DNA of 64,000 nt. Origin: Pardosa pseudoannulata (Eukaryota > Arthropoda > Arachnida > Araneae > Lycosidae). The stretch's first letter is position 1. The number at the start of each line of letters is the position of its first letter. Of this stretch, positions 62,908 through 64,000 are shown piece by piece. Made by a program: the position numbers and the translations under genes. The DNA lies in the NCBI GenBank assembly GCA_032207245.1, contig CM063502.1, positions 135,720,073-135,784,072 of the forward strand, written 5' to 3'. The notes beneath the pieces were generated by a model. The model did not search any database. It was not told the origin of the DNA and was given only the letters and a program-made list of their open reading frames with translations.

Positions 62908-62985
62908 TTACAAATTTTTTGGGTAAGTTTTTGATGCATAATCACTAAATTTGCTTGTAGTTAATAGAAATAACACTTCAGGAAA
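62908..62985 (-). CDS. Candidate terminal exon with overlapping poly(A) signal
   Basis: The minus-strand acceptor CTAGCAAG is followed by 25 codons and TAA: FPEVLFLLTTSKFSDYASKT, then YPKNL. An AATAAA signal (plus-strand 62903-62908) overlaps the end of the stop codon. Two AGs four bases apart offer alternative acceptors. Only the inner one (exon from 62985 downward) keeps the frame from the exon at 63140-63222; the outer one gives a stop after three codons. Being this compact and in phase supports a real 3' end, but no known protein is recognised and the exon is short. Confidence 0.35.
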   Translation of the reverse strand, partial: FPEVLFLLTTSKFSDYASKTYPKNL

Positions 62986-63139
62986 CTTGCTAGGAATAAA
63001 AATACAAGCATTAAAAATTAACATACTTATTAGGTAATGACATCCTAACGACTTGAAAATATTCATGAAAATGGGAAGAGGAAAGAAAAATAAGATCAAA
63101 ACTACAAGTTTAAAAAAGCATCCTTTACAGAAAACTTAC

Positions 63140-63222
63140 CTCGTTAAATTTGATATAAAAGTGTTCCATGCTATCTTTAACATTTAAGTCTGATATGACC
63201 ATTTTGTCAAAATTACTTCTGA
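63140..63222 (-). CDS. Candidate internal exon of a nested minus-strand gene
   Basis: On the minus strand CTGCAG acts as acceptor, followed by 83 bases and the consensus donor GAG|GTAAGTTT. The only open frame (2 bases plus 27 codons) reads RSNFDKMVISDLNVKDSM, then EHFYIKFNE. This is charged, soluble-looking sequence and not the Ile/Tyr/Lys noise of surrounding AT-rich DNA. The exon ends in phase 0, which fits the next candidate exon if the AG at 62986-62987 is used. A weaker upstream candidate (a 37-base stretch ending at a GTAAGT donor near 63394) would also be in phase, but I do not call it. The family is not recognised. Confidence 0.4.
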
Positions 63223-63803
63223 CTGCAGATTTAAGGTTTCAATGGGTAAGCCCTTAAGATACCATGTTTAATTTAAATATAACATAGTTTCCGAAGAGCT
63301 TGTACATTAAACCCCATAATTTTACAGGAACAATATAGGTTAGCATCTGAAACAAACTAAACTTCAATTTTCATATGGAAATGGAATTTTACTTACAGAT
63401 AAAATAAGACTTCACAAGATAAAGGTGTCTAACCTATATAAGTAGAGTTGCTGAATTAGATAAATTTACTAAATACATTAAAAATGTTATGAAAAATTAA
63501 GTAATCTTGCACATTCACCAATATATCGAACAAAATTAAGGAAACATAAGAAAAAACCCTAAATAATTATCACAAAAAATTGAAATGAATTAAATTGTTT
63601 GAACAGTACTATGATATAACTATAGAAAAATGCATATACTGAACAAATTATATTTCAAAAATTTGTATGTATATTATAGCAGAAATTGTTATATTAATTA
63701 TAAATGATTCTTCAAAGGAGAATCAAGTTTTATTACAACAATTTCTGCTAAGAATTTTAACTTTAAAAATTGTATTATCTAATTTTTTTTTTCTCTTTTT
63801 CAG

Positions 63804-64000
63804 TTCTCTTCATTGCAGTATGCATTTTCCTCTTCAATACAAAACAACTTCTATCAATTTATATTAGACTTGCATCAGCTGGCATTATAATTGTATCTTA
63901 TGAACTGAATTCAGACTTTCTGAATCATAATATAAATATTTTTAAATATTATTCTCCAATTAAACAAGTACTTTTAGTAACAGAAACTTACTTTATCCAA
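63804..64000 (+). CDS. Second coding exon (partial, runs off the window) of the gene starting at 734
   Basis: An excellent acceptor (more than 15 pyrimidines, then CAG) precedes an open frame of 65 codons plus the 2 bases that complete the split codon. It starts LFIAVCIFLFNTKQ, then LLSIYIRLASAGIIIVSYEL, then a polar stretch with NSDFLNHN and PIKQVLLVTETYFIQ. The beginning is strongly hydrophobic and gives one or two membrane segments. The frame is still open at base 64000. A possible donor (CAA|GTACTT at 63969) could end the exon earlier. Joining to 734-980 makes G|TT (Val) at the junction. I do not recognise the family. Confidence 0.55.

Noticed and set aside
63667..63867. A 66-codon plus-strand frame overlapping exon 2
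   Set aside because: It reads through the polypyrimidine tract in a different frame from the one that continues to the window edge.

Overview
This window is eukaryotic and very AT-rich. It looks like a single large intron with its two flanking coding exons. The intron is packed with short non-autonomous DNA transposons, tRNA-derived SINEs, tandem arrays and (AT)n microsatellites. There is no operon structure, no rRNA and no CRISPR. The repeat content (tRNA-SINEs with a GGGTTCGAATCCC B box, TTAA-flanked MITEs, hAT, pogo, mariner and Merlin relics) suggests an arthropod, probably an arachnid such as a spider. The spider assignment is inference from recalled repeat style, not a database result.

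Layout. At 734-980 a plus-strand first coding exon has an upstream in-frame stop and a strong CAAG|GTAAG donor (phase 1). At 63804 an equally strong polypyrimidine-AG acceptor opens a frame that runs to the window edge. The phases fit (G|TT = Val), and the join makes one continuous hydrophobic stretch of about 21 residues. I therefore read these as exons 1 and 2 of one membrane-protein gene with an intron of about 62.8 kb. I do not recognise the protein. At 61755-63222 three short minus-strand stretches look like exons of a second, antisense gene nested near the end of that intron.

Repeats inside the intron, left to right. 1.0-4.1 kb: three candidate TTAA MITEs, the first just after the exon 1 donor, plus a SINE. 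4.5-5.4 kb: exactly four 231-bp units carrying a tRNA-like promoter, in an alternating A-B-A-B pattern. 6.8-7.3 kb: two old SINEs. 8.7-8.9 kb: a TTAA MITE. 11.3-12.1 kb: a hAT element with a perfect 8-bp target duplication. 13.1-19.4 kb: an inverted pair of an unidentified repeat enclosing a four-copy array of 0.8-1.0 kb units (14.4-18.2 kb) and a TTAA MITE. 20 kb: a minisatellite. 24.5-25.8 kb: a decayed mariner-type transposon. 28.6-29.4 kb: a three-copy 254-bp array. 31.6-32.5 kb: a Tigger/pogo relic. 34.6 kb: a young SINE with a 15-bp target duplication. 36.5-37.5 kb: a hAT inserted into a SINE. 43.0-43.8 kb: a Merlin transposase relic and a TTAA element. 44.0-44.4 kb: a MITE caught in a perfect 180-bp tandem duplication. 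45.8 kb: a hairpin with 30-bp arms. 46.7-48.0 kb: a tandem duplication with a transposon in only one copy. 51.4-51.9 kb: a pogo MITE with a transposase tail. 56.0 and 57.3-58.3 kb: two further hATs. 59.7-60.0 kb: another TTAA MITE.

Most open frames over 60 codons fall inside repeats or AT microsatellites and are not genes. The long gaps between named elements are AT-rich intronic DNA in which I see no supportable gene.
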